This document shows, piece by piece, positions 8,460 through 16,047 of a stretch of 36,974 nucleotides of DNA. The DNA comes from Peptococcaceae bacterium. GTDB taxonomy: Bacteria; Bacillota; Peptococcia; Peptococcales; Peptococcaceae. The translations under genes were made by a program, and so were the position numbers. Numbering within the stretch: the stretch's first letter is position 1; the number at the start of each line of letters is the position of its first letter. The notes under the pieces are model-generated. The model did no database searches. It was not told the DNA's origin and saw only the letters and a program-made list of their open reading frames with translations. Where the stretch lies: NCBI GenBank assembly GCA_030524315.1, contig JAUNGU010000014.1, positions 1-36,974 of the forward strand, given 5' to 3'.

Positions 8460-8915
8460 ATGAACAGCGTGGGTCGCGTGGTGGGATTTATTGTGCTCAG
8501 TTGGTTGATTTTTGCTGGCTGCGAGCTGGCGGTTGATTGGTTCCAGGTGTCTAATTCGAGGCACTTCATGCCAGCATTGCTATGGTTGCAAATTCTCGCA
8601 AAAGTGCTGCCGTGGCTCGTGAACGGTTTGCTCCTGGCCTTTTTCTGGCGAGAGATGGTCAGCAAGTGGGCTGCGCCGATTTTTCTCATCGCTGCAGGGA
8701 TCGCCTTTCTCTTGTATTGGTGCGTTCGCCTGCCTTGGCAAATGCGTTTGCCGATGTCCATGGATGGGGCGCATGTCTATGGTTCCATCAGCAGTATCAT
8801 GCTGCCGACGGCACCGATCTATTGCTATCTCTTCCTGGCGTGCTTCACGCTGGGATGCTATTTACGAGGGAGGAAAAAGGATGGGAATGACAACACTCTT
8901 TCTGGCGACCTATGA
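8460..8915 (+). CDS. Uncharacterised four-helix membrane protein
   Basis: I do not recognise a family. The 151-residue product has four hydrophobic segments at about residues 8-28, 44-62, 70-90 and 112-134, and a short charged tail (RGRKKDGNDN). This fits a small integral membrane protein with both ends probably cytoplasmic. GAGGAGGG (8447-8454) precedes the ATG with good spacing; an upstream in-frame TTG at 8361 lies before the promoter and is not credible. Small four-helix membrane proteins encoded beside LytTR regulators are a recurrent arrangement (DUF3021 and the LytTR regulatory-system inhibitors), but the sequence does not clearly match either. It overlaps the next gene by 35 bases. 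Confidence 0.7.
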   Translation: MNSVGRVVGFIVLSWLIFAGCELAVDWFQVSNSRHFMPALLWLQILAKVLPWLVNGLLLAFFWREMVSKWAAPIFLIAAGIAFLLYWCVRLPWQMRLPMSMDGAHVYGSISSIMLPTAPIYCYLFLACFTLGCYLRGRKKDGNDNTLSGDL

Positions 8916-9141
8916 CGCCGGTGTTGCGTGGGGGTATATCTGGGCGATTCTTGTGATTTTCGTGGTGCTGCCACTGGTGATTGTTATCCGTTCGCATTTT
9001 TCGCGTAGACGCCGAGAAATGCAGGCCCAACTGCAAGCCCTTAGCGAATTGCAGCGCAGCGTCGACAGCCTCGGCGCGCGTTTGGATGCAATGCAGCAGG
9101 CAGTGGAGAATTTAGCGCGCACCGATGATAGACAGCGCTAG
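8881..9141 (+). CDS. Small membrane protein with one helix and a coiled coil
   Basis: The 86-residue product has a single transmembrane helix at about residues 15-37, a basic stop-transfer cluster RRRR at 42-45, and a heptad-patterned amphipathic helix at about 46-80. This is the topology of PspB-like or YtxH-like scaffold proteins, but no diagnostic motif is present, so I give no family name. The start ATG at 8881 follows GAGGGAGG (8867-8874) and lies inside the end of the upstream membrane gene in another frame, implying translational coupling. The two products probably interact. The gene ends at a bidirectional terminator shared with the convergent adenine deaminase gene. Confidence 0.7.
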   Translation: MGMTTLFLATYDAGVAWGYIWAILVIFVVLPLVIVIRSHFSRRRREMQAQLQALSELQRSVDSLGARLDAMQQAVENLARTDDRQR

Positions 9142-9155
9142 TTTGTGTGCATCAA

Positions 9156-9185
9156 AAAAGGACCGGAGAAAATTCCGGTCCTTTT
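9156..9185. terminator. Bidirectional terminator between the membrane pair and ade
   Basis: AAAAGGACCGGA (9156-9167) and TCCGGTCCTTTT (9174-9185) form a perfect 12-bp stem with A and T runs on either side. It can stop transcripts from both strands. Confidence 0.88.
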
Positions 9186-9201
9186 GCGTATCCAAATGAA
9201 T

Positions 9202-11010
9202 TTATTCGGCGTCGTCGACGACGAGGGGCACGAAGGAGAAGGTGCGGCAGTCGACGAGGCCGCGGTTGGTGAGGCGAAGCTCTGGGAGGCAGGCGAGGGG
9301 AATGAGGGCCATGGTCATGAATGGCGATGGCATGGTGCAGCCGATGGTTTTCCAGGCCTCTTCGAGGACGGCGACGTCGGCGGCCATGTCGGCGACAGGC
9401 TCGTCGTTCATGAGCCCGGCGATTGGCAGCGCGGCGCAGCCGAGAACCTTGCCGTCCTGGACGGCGACCATGCCGCCGCCACATTCGACGAGGGTGTTCG
9501 CCGCGAGTGCCATATCGGCGTCATTGGTGCCGACGACGAGGAGGTTGTGGGCGTCGTGGGCAACGGTACTGGCCATGGCACCGTTTTTGATGCCAAAGCC
9601 CTTGACAAAGCCGACGCCCATGGTGCCGGTTTCGTGGTGGCGCTCCAGGACGAAGGTTTTGAGGAGATCCTGGTCGGTGTCGCTTTCAAGCTGGCCGTCC
9701 TTGACGGCGAGAGTCGCAAAGACCTCTGTGTCGCCGACGCGGGCGGGAATGACCTCGATGGCGCGGATGCGGACACGGTCGGCGCCTGCTGGCGCCGGTA
9801 CCTTGAAGGTGTCAGGCGTGATGGCGTCCTTGAGATGGATGGAGTGGCGCGCCCAATCGGGATAGGTGTATGGCGCGAGCTCTGTTGTCATGGCGCCGTC
9901 CTTGGCGACGGTGTCGCCGTCGATGAGGGTGCGGAGGACGCGGAAGTGCTCGAGATCCTCCAAGAGCACAATGTCGGCGCATTTGCCCGGGATGATGGAG
10001 CCGAGCTCCTGATCCATGCGGTAGCACTGGGCGGTGTTGATGGTGACCATCTGGATGGCGGTGATAGGGTCGATGCCCGCCTTGACGGCCTCGGTGAGAA
10101 TATAGTCGAGGTGGCCCTTGCTGACGAGGGTGTTTGGATGGGTGTCGTCAGAAATCAGGCAGGCGAAGCGGGTGTCGACGTCGCGCTCGGTGATGGCGCG
10201 GGCGATGACCGGTAGATCCTGCCAGGCGCTGCCCATGCGAATTTGCGCATACATGCCCAGGCGCATCTTGGCGATGACGTCCTCGGGGCGGGTGGATTCG
10301 TGGCAGCAGCGGATACCGGCGGCAATGTAGGCGTTGAGGCCGCTGTCGGTTTCCGGCAGGGAATAGTGGCCGGTGACAACCTTGTCGGCCTTGAGGGTTT
10401 CGCCGACGATTTGGTGGGCGTGGTCGGTACCGGCGAGAATGCCAGGGAAGTTCATCATTTCGCCGAGGCCGACGATTTCATCCCACTGCATGGTTTCCTT
10501 GATGTCTTCGGGGCCAATGTGGCTGCCCGTGTCTTCAAAGCCCGGCACCGCCGGCACGCAGGATGGTGTGACGAACATGGTCTTGAGAGGGGTGCGTCCC
10601 GCATCGTCGATCATGCAGCGCACGCCGTCCAGGCCCAGGACGTTACAGATTTCGTGGGGGTCGGGATAGATGCCGATGGTGCCGTGGGGGATGACGGCCT
10701 TGGCGTATTCACCGACGCTGAGCATCGAGGATTCGATGTGAATGTGGCCGTCGAGAAAGCCCGGCGCAATGTAGGCACCGGCGGCATCGATGACCTCGGT
10801 GCCCTCGCCGATGCAGGCTGAGGCGTCGCCGACCAGGGCAATGCGGCCTTCGGAAATGGCCACGTCCTGGCCCTCGAGAATTTCGGCGGTGCAGACGTTG
10901 ACAAGCTTGCCGCCGCGGATGACGGTGTCAGCGGCAGCGCGGCCGCCAGCGACCGCGACGAGCTTCTGGCTGACCTCCCAGAGGGGCTTTTTGCAAAAAT
11001 GGTTTAACAT
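9202..11010 (-). CDS. ade: Adenine deaminase
   Basis: This 602-residue amidohydrolase converts adenine to hypoxanthine and ammonia in purine salvage. The N-terminal beta-sandwich region is followed by the metal-binding GFLDGHIHIESS motif typical of bacterial Ade. Further conserved segments include PDPHEICNV, and HDAHNLLVVGTND in the C-terminal Ade domain. Length fits the family (about 570-600). I chose the ATG at 11008-11010, where a GGAAGGGAG site lies just upstream on the minus strand. The frame remains open upstream to 11052 but without a good site. It lies 83 bases downstream of the Crp/Fnr gene with no terminator between, so cotranscription is possible; a TATGAT (11048-11053, minus) may be its own -10. 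Confidence 0.93.
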   Translation of the reverse strand: MLNHFCKKPLWEVSQKLVAVAGGRAAADTVIRGGKLVNVCTAEILEGQDVAISEGRIALVGDASACIGEGTEVIDAAGAYIAPGFLDGHIHIESSMLSVGEYAKAVIPHGTIGIYPDPHEICNVLGLDGVRCMIDDAGRTPLKTMFVTPSCVPAVPGFEDTGSHIGPEDIKETMQWDEIVGLGEMMNFPGILAGTDHAHQIVGETLKADKVVTGHYSLPETDSGLNAYIAAGIRCCHESTRPEDVIAKMRLGMYAQIRMGSAWQDLPVIARAITERDVDTRFACLISDDTHPNTLVSKGHLDYILTEAVKAGIDPITAIQMVTINTAQCYRMDQELGSIIPGKCADIVLLEDLEHFRVLRTLIDGDTVAKDGAMTTELAPYTYPDWARHSIHLKDAITPDTFKVPAPAGADRVRIRAIEVIPARVGDTEVFATLAVKDGQLESDTDQDLLKTFVLERHHETGTMGVGFVKGFGIKNGAMASTVAHDAHNLLVVGTNDADMALAANTLVECGGGMVAVQDGKVLGCAALPIAGLMNDEPVADMAADVAVLEEAWKTIGCTMPSPFMTMALIPLACLPELRLTNRGLVDCRTFSFVPLVVDDAE

Positions 11011-11093
11011 AGAATGACTCCCTTCCATCGTGATGTACAATCTTCTAATCATATCTTAGCCGCAGGTCGGAAAAATTACAAGCGCACAAACGA

Positions 11094-11756
11094 CTAATGA
11101 TGGAGAATGAAATGATTGCGCGAATAATCCAGGAGGCCGTCGTCGCGCATCTTCGAGAGCTCCACCGACAGCGCGCTGCGATCCACCGAGAGAAAATCCG
11201 CCAGCTCCTGGCGGTTGAAAGGGATGGTGAAATCGTTGGCGCCGTGGCGCTTGGATTCGTCGGAGAGGTAGGAAATGAGCTTGGCGCGGATGGTGCGCTG
11301 GGAGAGATGGCCGAGCTTTTTGACGAGGGCGCGGTTTTTTGCAGAGATGATAAAAAAGAGATGCTGCACGACGAGGCTGTGAAAACGGCAGGCGTTGGAG
11401 CAGACAGTGAGAATTTTGCGCGCCTCAAAAAAAATCAGGGTGCTCTCGACGGCGCAGACCACATCGCTGACAATCGGCGTGCTGTCCGGCGCGACGTAGG
11501 CTTCGCCGATCATGTCGCCGACGCCGATGACGTTCAAAATCGTGTGGTTGCCCCAGTAATCGTCGCTTTGGATGTGGACCTTGCCCTCGAGGACGATGGC
11601 GATCTGGTGGATTTGCTCGCCCTGGTGAAAAATCGTCGCGCCCTTGTCGTAGTGGACGACGGACGCCTGTAGACAGTCGAGCATGGCGAGGAGGTCCGAC
11701 GCATCCACGTCGGCAAAGAGGGGCGTGGCTTGGAGAATCGGCAGATATTTTTCCAT
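11094..11756 (-). CDS. Crp/Fnr-family transcriptional regulator
   Basis: The 220-residue protein has an N-terminal cyclic-nucleotide-binding-type beta-roll (about residues 10-125), a dimerisation helix, and a C-terminal winged helix-turn-helix. The FNRQELADFLSVDRSALSVELSKM segment (in two halves) is the classical recognition element. No N-terminal Cys cluster like that of E. coli FNR is present, so it is not an obvious oxygen-sensing FNR. Divergent placement beside a ferredoxin and hcp resembles the HcpR/nitrosative-stress regulators known in anaerobes, so control of hcp in response to NO is a reasonable inference. The start at 11754-11756 has AAGGAG seven bases upstream. A palindrome sits in its leader. 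Confidence 0.9.
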   Translation of the reverse strand: MEKYLPILQATPLFADVDASDLLAMLDCLQASVVHYDKGATIFHQGEQIHQIAIVLEGKVHIQSDDYWGNHTILNVIGVGDMIGEAYVAPDSTPIVSDVVCAVESTLIFFEARKILTVCSNACRFHSLVVQHLFFIISAKNRALVKKLGHLSQRTIRAKLISYLSDESKRHGANDFTIPFNRQELADFLSVDRSALSVELSKMRDDGLLDYSRNHFILHH

Positions 11757-11768
11757 GGGGACTCCTTT

Positions 11769-11784
11769 CGTTGGAAATACAACG
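11769..11784. promoter_or_regulatory. Palindromic operator, candidate Crp/Fnr site
   Basis: CGTTG-GAAATA-CAACG is a perfect inverted repeat with a six-base spacer. Its centre (11776.5) is 41.5 bases upstream of the start predicted from TATACT (11806-11811) for the ferredoxin-hcp transcript, the class II activator position. It also falls just downstream of the predicted start of the regulator's own transcript, suiting autorepression. Confidence 0.65.
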
Positions 11785-11798
11785 GAAAATCTCTGTTC

Positions 11799-11827
11799 AT
11801 CGTAGTATACTGGGTTCAGAAAGTCAA
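11799..11827 (-). promoter_or_regulatory. Putative promoter of the Crp/Fnr gene
   Basis: On the minus strand TTGACT (11822-11827) and TACGAT (11799-11804) are spaced by 17 bases. The transcript would begin near 11792, so the palindrome at 11769-11784 lies in its early transcribed region. Confidence 0.5.
11806..11811 (+). promoter_or_regulatory. -10 element for ferredoxin-hcp
   Basis: TATACT is preceded at the -35 position (11783-11788) by CGGAAA, a poor match. An activator bound at the palindrome centred at 11776.5 would compensate. This box overlaps the divergent promoter. Confidence 0.5.
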
Positions 11828-11856
11828 ATACTGCGACAGAAAGAGAGTAGAGAATC

Positions 11857-12567
11857 ATGATTAGACGCATTATCAAAATCGACGAGGAAAAATGCAACGG
11901 CTGCGGTGCCTGCGCCAAGGCCTGCCACGAAGGCGCCATCGATATGATCGACGGCAAGGCGCGTCTGACACGCGAGCATTATTGCGACGGCCTCGGTGAT
12001 TGCCTGCCAAATTGCCCAACCGGCGCCATCACCTTTGAGGAACGCGAAGCGCCAGCCTACGACGAGGCAGCGGTCAAGGCCGCGCAAGCCAAGAAAGCCC
12101 AGGCCAGCGCCTGTGCCTGCCCAGGCAGCGCGCCAAAAACCTTCGCCCCAAAGGCACCGGCGCCTGCAGCTGCCCCAAGCGCGCAGCAAGCATCCACAAG
12201 CCAGCTGCGTCAGTGGCCGGTGCAAATCAAGCTCGCACCGGTGAGCGCGCCCTTCTATGAAGGCGCAAAGCTCTTGGTGGCGGCGGATTGCTCGGCCTAC
12301 GCCTACGCCAATTTCCACGCCGATTTCATCCGTGGGCGCGTGACCCTCATCGGTTGCCCAAAGCTCGATGCCGTGGATTACAGCGACAAGCTCACAGAGA
12401 TTATTGCCTCTAACGACATCAAGAGCGTCACCGTTGTGCGCATGGAAGTGCCATGCTGCGGTGGCATCGAAAATGCAGTGAAAAAGGCTTTGCAGCAAAG
12501 TGGTAAATTTATCCCTTGGCAGGTAGTGACGATCGCTACCGATGGCCGTATTTTGGACGAGGCCTGA
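11857..12567 (+). CDS. Hcp-associated [4Fe-4S] ferredoxin with C-terminal domain
   Basis: The 236-residue product starts with a ferredoxin domain. The first cluster uses Cys13, 16, 19 and 23. The second motif has only Cys43, 49 and 53, with Leu at the position of the usual second Cys. An Ala/Pro-rich linker (about 65-115), containing C86 and C88, leads to a C-terminal domain with Cys145, Cys167 and a CCGG motif at 200-203. Such two-part ferredoxins commonly precede hcp in clostridia and are the presumed electron donor to Hcp. The ATG at 11857 has only a weak GAGAGTAGAG site upstream. It is separated from hcp by 30 bases and almost certainly cotranscribed. What the C-terminal domain does is not known to me. 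Confidence 0.87.
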   Translation: MIRRIIKIDEEKCNGCGACAKACHEGAIDMIDGKARLTREHYCDGLGDCLPNCPTGAITFEEREAPAYDEAAVKAAQAKKAQASACACPGSAPKTFAPKAPAPAAAPSAQQASTSQLRQWPVQIKLAPVSAPFYEGAKLLVAADCSAYAYANFHADFIRGRVTLIGCPKLDAVDYSDKLTEIIASNDIKSVTVVRMEVPCCGGIENAVKKALQQSGKFIPWQVVTIATDGRILDEA

Positions 12568-12597
12568 GCCCGTCCGCAAGGAGAGAGGAGACTCACT

Positions 12598-14172
12598 ATG
12601 AACAAAATGTTTTGCTTCCAATGTGAACAGACCGCCGGTGGCACTGGCTGCTGCGGTGGCGCCGGTGTCTGCGGCAAAAAGGCTGACACCGCCAATTTGC
12701 AGGATGCCCTGTCCGGCGCGCTGGTCGGCTTGGCCCGCGCCGCTGAAAAAGCGCCGACACGCGTGAACGCCGAGACCCACAAGCTCGTGCTCGAAGGCCT
12801 GTTTACAACCATTACCAATGTCAACTTTAACGACGAAACCATCACTGCCCTGAAAAATCGCATCGCCGCTGAAAAGCAGCGCCTGGCCGACGGCGCCGAT
12901 GTGGCCGACTACGACCTGGCAGCCCTCTGGCAGGCGAACGAAGACATTCGCTCGCTAAAATCCCTGATCCTCTTTGGCATCAAGGGCATGGCTGCCTATG
13001 CCTATCACGCCGCCGTCCTGGGCTACCACGACGCCAGCATCAACGATTTCATGCTCAAGGCGCTCGTTGCCATCGGCGATGACAGCCTCGGCCTTGACGA
13101 GCTACTGCCAATCGTTCTCGAGGTTGGCGAGGTCAACCTCACCTGCATGGCGCTGCTGGATCAGGCCAACACCGAAACCTTCGGCAATCCAGAACCAACG
13201 GAAGTGTCCCTGAATGTCGAAAAGGGGCCGTTCATCGTCGTCACCGGCCACGATCTCTACGACCTCAAGCTGCTCTTGGAGCAGACCGCCGGTAAGGGCA
13301 TCAATATTTACACCCACGGCGAAATGCTCCCAGCCCACGCTTATCCGGAGCTCAAGAAATACCCACATCTCAAGGGCAATTTTGGCACCGCTTGGCAGAA
13401 TCAGCAGAAGGAATTCGACGGCATTCCGGCGCCAATTCTCTACACCACCAACTGCCTCATGCCTGTGCGCCCAAGCTATCACGACCGCGTCTTCACGACG
13501 GAAGTCGTTTCCTATCCGGAAATGGTTCACATCGGCGAGGACAAGGATTTCACGCCAGTCATCGAAAAGGCGCTGGCCTTGGGCGGCTATAGCGAAGATC
13601 AGCATTTCACCGGCATCAACGGCGGTGACAAGGTTCTCACTGGCTTTGGCCATCACACGGTGCTTTCTGTGGCGGATCAGGTTGTGGACGCTGTCAAATC
13701 CGGTGCGATCAAGCATTTCTTCCTCGTCGCCGGTTGCGATGGGTCCAAGCCGGGCCGCAATTACTACACCGAGTTTGTCGAAAAGACGCCAGCCGACAGC
13801 GTCGTGCTGACCCTGGCCTGCGGCAAATACCGCTTCAACGATTTGGACCTGGGGACCATCGGCGGCCTGCCACGTCTCATGGACATGGGTCAGTGCAACG
13901 ATGCCTACAGCGCCATCAAGGTGGCGGTCGCCCTGGCCGAAGCCTTTGACTGTGGCGTCAACGATCTGCCACTGTCGATGGTGCTCTCCTGGTACGAGCA
14001 GAAGGCCGTCTGCATTCTGCTGACGCTCCTGCACCTGGGCATCAAAAATATTTTGCTCGGGCCATCCCTGCCAGCCTTCGTTTCGCCAAATGTGCTCAAC
14101 GTCCTCGTGGAAAATTACGCCATTGCGCCAATTTCTACGCCAGAGGCCGACATGGCAAAATGCCTCGGCTAA
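12598..14172 (+). CDS. hcp: Hydroxylamine reductase / hybrid cluster protein
   Basis: The 524-residue Hcp reduces hydroxylamine in vitro and has high-affinity NO reductase activity in other bacteria, acting in nitrosative-stress defence. The N-terminal cubane cluster cysteines are Cys6, Cys9, Cys18 and Cys25. By spacing against characterised Hcp proteins, hybrid-cluster ligands are His218, Glu242, Cys286, Cys380, Cys408, Cys433, Glu467 and Lys469, so the active site is intact. The region between is short, as in the class of Hcp found in anaerobes. AAGGAGAGAGGAG precedes the ATG. The gene is the second of the ferredoxin-hcp operon and ends at a hairpin terminator. Confidence 0.96.
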   Translation: MNKMFCFQCEQTAGGTGCCGGAGVCGKKADTANLQDALSGALVGLARAAEKAPTRVNAETHKLVLEGLFTTITNVNFNDETITALKNRIAAEKQRLADGADVADYDLAALWQANEDIRSLKSLILFGIKGMAAYAYHAAVLGYHDASINDFMLKALVAIGDDSLGLDELLPIVLEVGEVNLTCMALLDQANTETFGNPEPTEVSLNVEKGPFIVVTGHDLYDLKLLLEQTAGKGINIYTHGEMLPAHAYPELKKYPHLKGNFGTAWQNQQKEFDGIPAPILYTTNCLMPVRPSYHDRVFTTEVVSYPEMVHIGEDKDFTPVIEKALALGGYSEDQHFTGINGGDKVLTGFGHHTVLSVADQVVDAVKSGAIKHFFLVAGCDGSKPGRNYYTEFVEKTPADSVVLTLACGKYRFNDLDLGTIGGLPRLMDMGQCNDAYSAIKVAVALAEAFDCGVNDLPLSMVLSWYEQKAVCILLTLLHLGIKNILLGPSLPAFVSPNVLNVLVENYAIAPISTPEADMAKCLG

Positions 14173-14179
14173 AAAATTC

Positions 14180-14210
14180 ACAGCCGCTCGTCCTGGGCGG
14201 CTGTATTTTT
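14180..14210 (+). terminator. Intrinsic terminator of hcp
   Basis: ACAGCCGC (14180-14187) pairs with GCGGCTGT (14197-14204), followed by A and T5. Confidence 0.88.
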
Positions 14211-14222
14211 ATGCAACGGGGC

Positions 14223-14251
14223 TTGACAGCCCTTTTTGCGGATGCTATAGT
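14223..14251 (+). promoter_or_regulatory. trp operon promoter
   Basis: A perfect TTGACA (14223-14228) and TATAGT (14246-14251) are 17 bases apart, with TGC before the -10. This is the best sigma-A-type match in the window. Transcription should begin near 14258, leaving a leader of about 320 bases that holds the T-box. Confidence 0.8.
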
Positions 14252-14277
14252 AAAGGCAAATCATAAGAAACCGTTGA

Positions 14278-14542
14278 AGCGGAGATAACGGCGATGATGC
14301 CTTTACAGAGAGCCTGTGTTGCTGAGAGTCAGGTGAGAAACAAGTCGTCAAATGGACCGCTGAGGGTGCAGTCAAATGGGCCAGGCCCAGAGTATTCTGC
14401 AACGTGAGGCATACGTCAGTTGTCGAGAGTATGATGGTACTCTGCTAAGGGCGCAGCTTTTTTGGCTGCGAAATCAAGGTGGCACCGCGGATAGACTATT
14501 ATTCGTCCTTGACAGAACTTTTCTGTCGAGGGCGTTTTTTTT
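14278..14542 (+). ncRNA. Tryptophan-specific T-box riboswitch leader
   Basis: The leader has the hallmark T-box sequence TGGCACCGCG at 14480-14489. Stem I is closed by AGCGG (14278-14282) with CCGCT (14357-14361) and continued by GATGAT (14293-14298) with GTCGTC (14344-14349). In the specifier loop the triplet TGG at 14353-14355, followed by ACC, reads as a Trp codon. An AGAGAG motif at 14307-14312 and hairpins at about 14425-14442 and 14452-14470 fit the remaining stems. The terminator is CGTCCTTGACAG (14504-14515) with CTGTCGAGGGCG (14523-14534) and T8. Uncharged tRNA-Trp should stabilise the antiterminator and switch on trpEGDCFBA. Confidence 0.95.
14504..14542 (+). terminator. Regulated terminator of the T-box
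   Basis: A 12-bp stem with two G-U pairs is followed by T8. It competes with the antiterminator built around 14480-14489. Confidence 0.9.
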
Positions 14543-14580
14543 ATTGCCCCGACAGCGAAACCGTTGAAAGGGGATTGACC

Positions 14581-16047
14581 ATGAACATTTTGCCAAGCAT
14601 TGAAGACGTGCGCAAGCTAGCCGCGGCTGGCGATTACAGCGTGGTGCCGGTGAGCACAGAAATTATGTCGGATATTTGCACGCCGATTGAGGCCCTCAAA
14701 AAGCTCAAAAATATTTCCAACCACACCTATCTGCTCGAATCCGTCGTCGAAAAGGAAAAATGGGGCCGCTACACCTTCCTGGGCTTTGATCCCAAGCTCA
14801 GCATCAGCTGCGTCGACGGTGAGATGAAAATTGACAGCGTCCGTTTTCATACCGACGATCCATCGGTGCAGCTGCGCCAGGTGCTGGCCGATTACCGGAG
14901 CCCAAAATTTTCCTACCTGCCATCCTTTACCGGCGGGCTCGTCGGCTACTTCGGCTTTGATTACATTGGCTACAGCGAGCCGACGGTCGAGGGGCCGAGG
15001 GAGGACGAGGAAGCTTTCAAGGACGTGGACCTGATGCTCTTTGACAAGGTCATCGCCTTTGACAATTTCCGCCAGAAAATCGTCCTCATTGTCAATATGT
15101 CGTTGGAGGATGTGGAGACAGGCTATAATCGCGCTGTGCGCGAGCTCGAGCAGCTCCGCGATCTCCTGCAAAATGGCGCCCAGACCCAGGAAGCGCCGGG
15201 CAAAATTGCCGGGCCGGTGACGCCCCTCTTTGACAAGGCGACCTATTGCGCCATGGTCGAAAAGGCCAAGCACCACATCCACGAGGGCGATATTTTCCAG
15301 GTGGTCCTCTCCAATCGCCTGAGCGCGCCCTACGAAGGGAGCCTGCTCAACACTTATCGCATGCTCCGCACTGTGAATCCGTCGCCGTACATGTTTTATT
15401 TTTCCGGGACGGATGTGGAAATCGCCGGGGCCTCGCCGGAAACCCTCGTCAAGCTCGAGGACGGCGTGCTCCACACCTTCCCGCTGGCGGGCACCCGGCC
15501 GCGTGGCAAAACCGAGGACGAGGATCTCGCCCTAGAGGCAGCGCTTTTGGCTGACGAGAAGGAAATCGCCGAGCACAACATGCTCGTGGACCTGAGCCGC
15601 AACGATTTGGGTAAAATCAGCCGCTTTGGCAGCGTCGTTGTCGAGCAATTCCACACCATCGAGCGTTACTCCCACGTCATGCATATTGGCTCGACGGTGC
15701 GCGGTGAGATTTCGCCGGAGCACGACGCCCTCGATGCCGTGAGCGCCGTGCTCCCGGCAGGGACACTTTCGGGGGCGCCAAAGCTCCGCGCCTGTCAGCT
15801 CATTGCCGAGCTCGAGAACAACAAACGCGGCGTCTACGGCGGTGCCATCGGCTACATCGATTTCACAGGCAACATGGACCTCTGCATCGCCATTCGCATT
15901 GCCTACAAGAAAAACGGCAAGGTTTTCGTGCGCAGCGGCGCGGGCATCGTCGCCGATTCGGTGCCGGAAAAGGAATACGAGGAGTGCATCAATAAGGCCA
16001 AGGCCGTCGTCAACGCCTTGGAAATGGCAGAGGAGGACGCATTATGA
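14581..16047 (+). CDS. trpE: Anthranilate synthase component I
   Basis: The 488-residue TrpE makes anthranilate from chorismate, using ammonia supplied by TrpG. The N-terminal regulatory lobe contains LLESVVEKEKWGRYTFLG near residues 50-67, with the LLES motif linked to tryptophan feedback binding. The chorismate-binding catalytic domain shows GDIFQVVLSNRL, SPSPYMFY-like NPSPYMFYF, PLAGTRPRG and the LPAGTLSGAPK signature. The frame is open upstream into the T-box, but ATG 14581 is preceded by AAAGGGG and gives a normal TrpE N-terminus. The stop overlaps trpG by four bases (ATGA). Expression is under T-box control. Confidence 0.96.
   Translation: MNILPSIEDVRKLAAAGDYSVVPVSTEIMSDICTPIEALKKLKNISNHTYLLESVVEKEKWGRYTFLGFDPKLSISCVDGEMKIDSVRFHTDDPSVQLRQVLADYRSPKFSYLPSFTGGLVGYFGFDYIGYSEPTVEGPREDEEAFKDVDLMLFDKVIAFDNFRQKIVLIVNMSLEDVETGYNRAVRELEQLRDLLQNGAQTQEAPGKIAGPVTPLFDKATYCAMVEKAKHHIHEGDIFQVVLSNRLSAPYEGSLLNTYRMLRTVNPSPYMFYFSGTDVEIAGASPETLVKLEDGVLHTFPLAGTRPRGKTEDEDLALEAALLADEKEIAEHNMLVDLSRNDLGKISRFGSVVVEQFHTIERYSHVMHIGSTVRGEISPEHDALDAVSAVLPAGTLSGAPKLRACQLIAELENNKRGVYGGAIGYIDFTGNMDLCIAIRIAYKKNGKVFVRSGAGIVADSVPEKEYEECINKAKAVVNALEMAEEDAL

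Noticed and set aside
8881-9141. Phage shock protein B
   Set aside because: Topology is similar but no diagnostic residues and no pspA or pspC neighbour can be seen.
9145-10215. A 356-codon plus-strand frame opposite ade, rich in Gly, Asp and Val
   Set aside because: It is a mirror of the adenine deaminase codons with no family resemblance and begins at the shared terminator.
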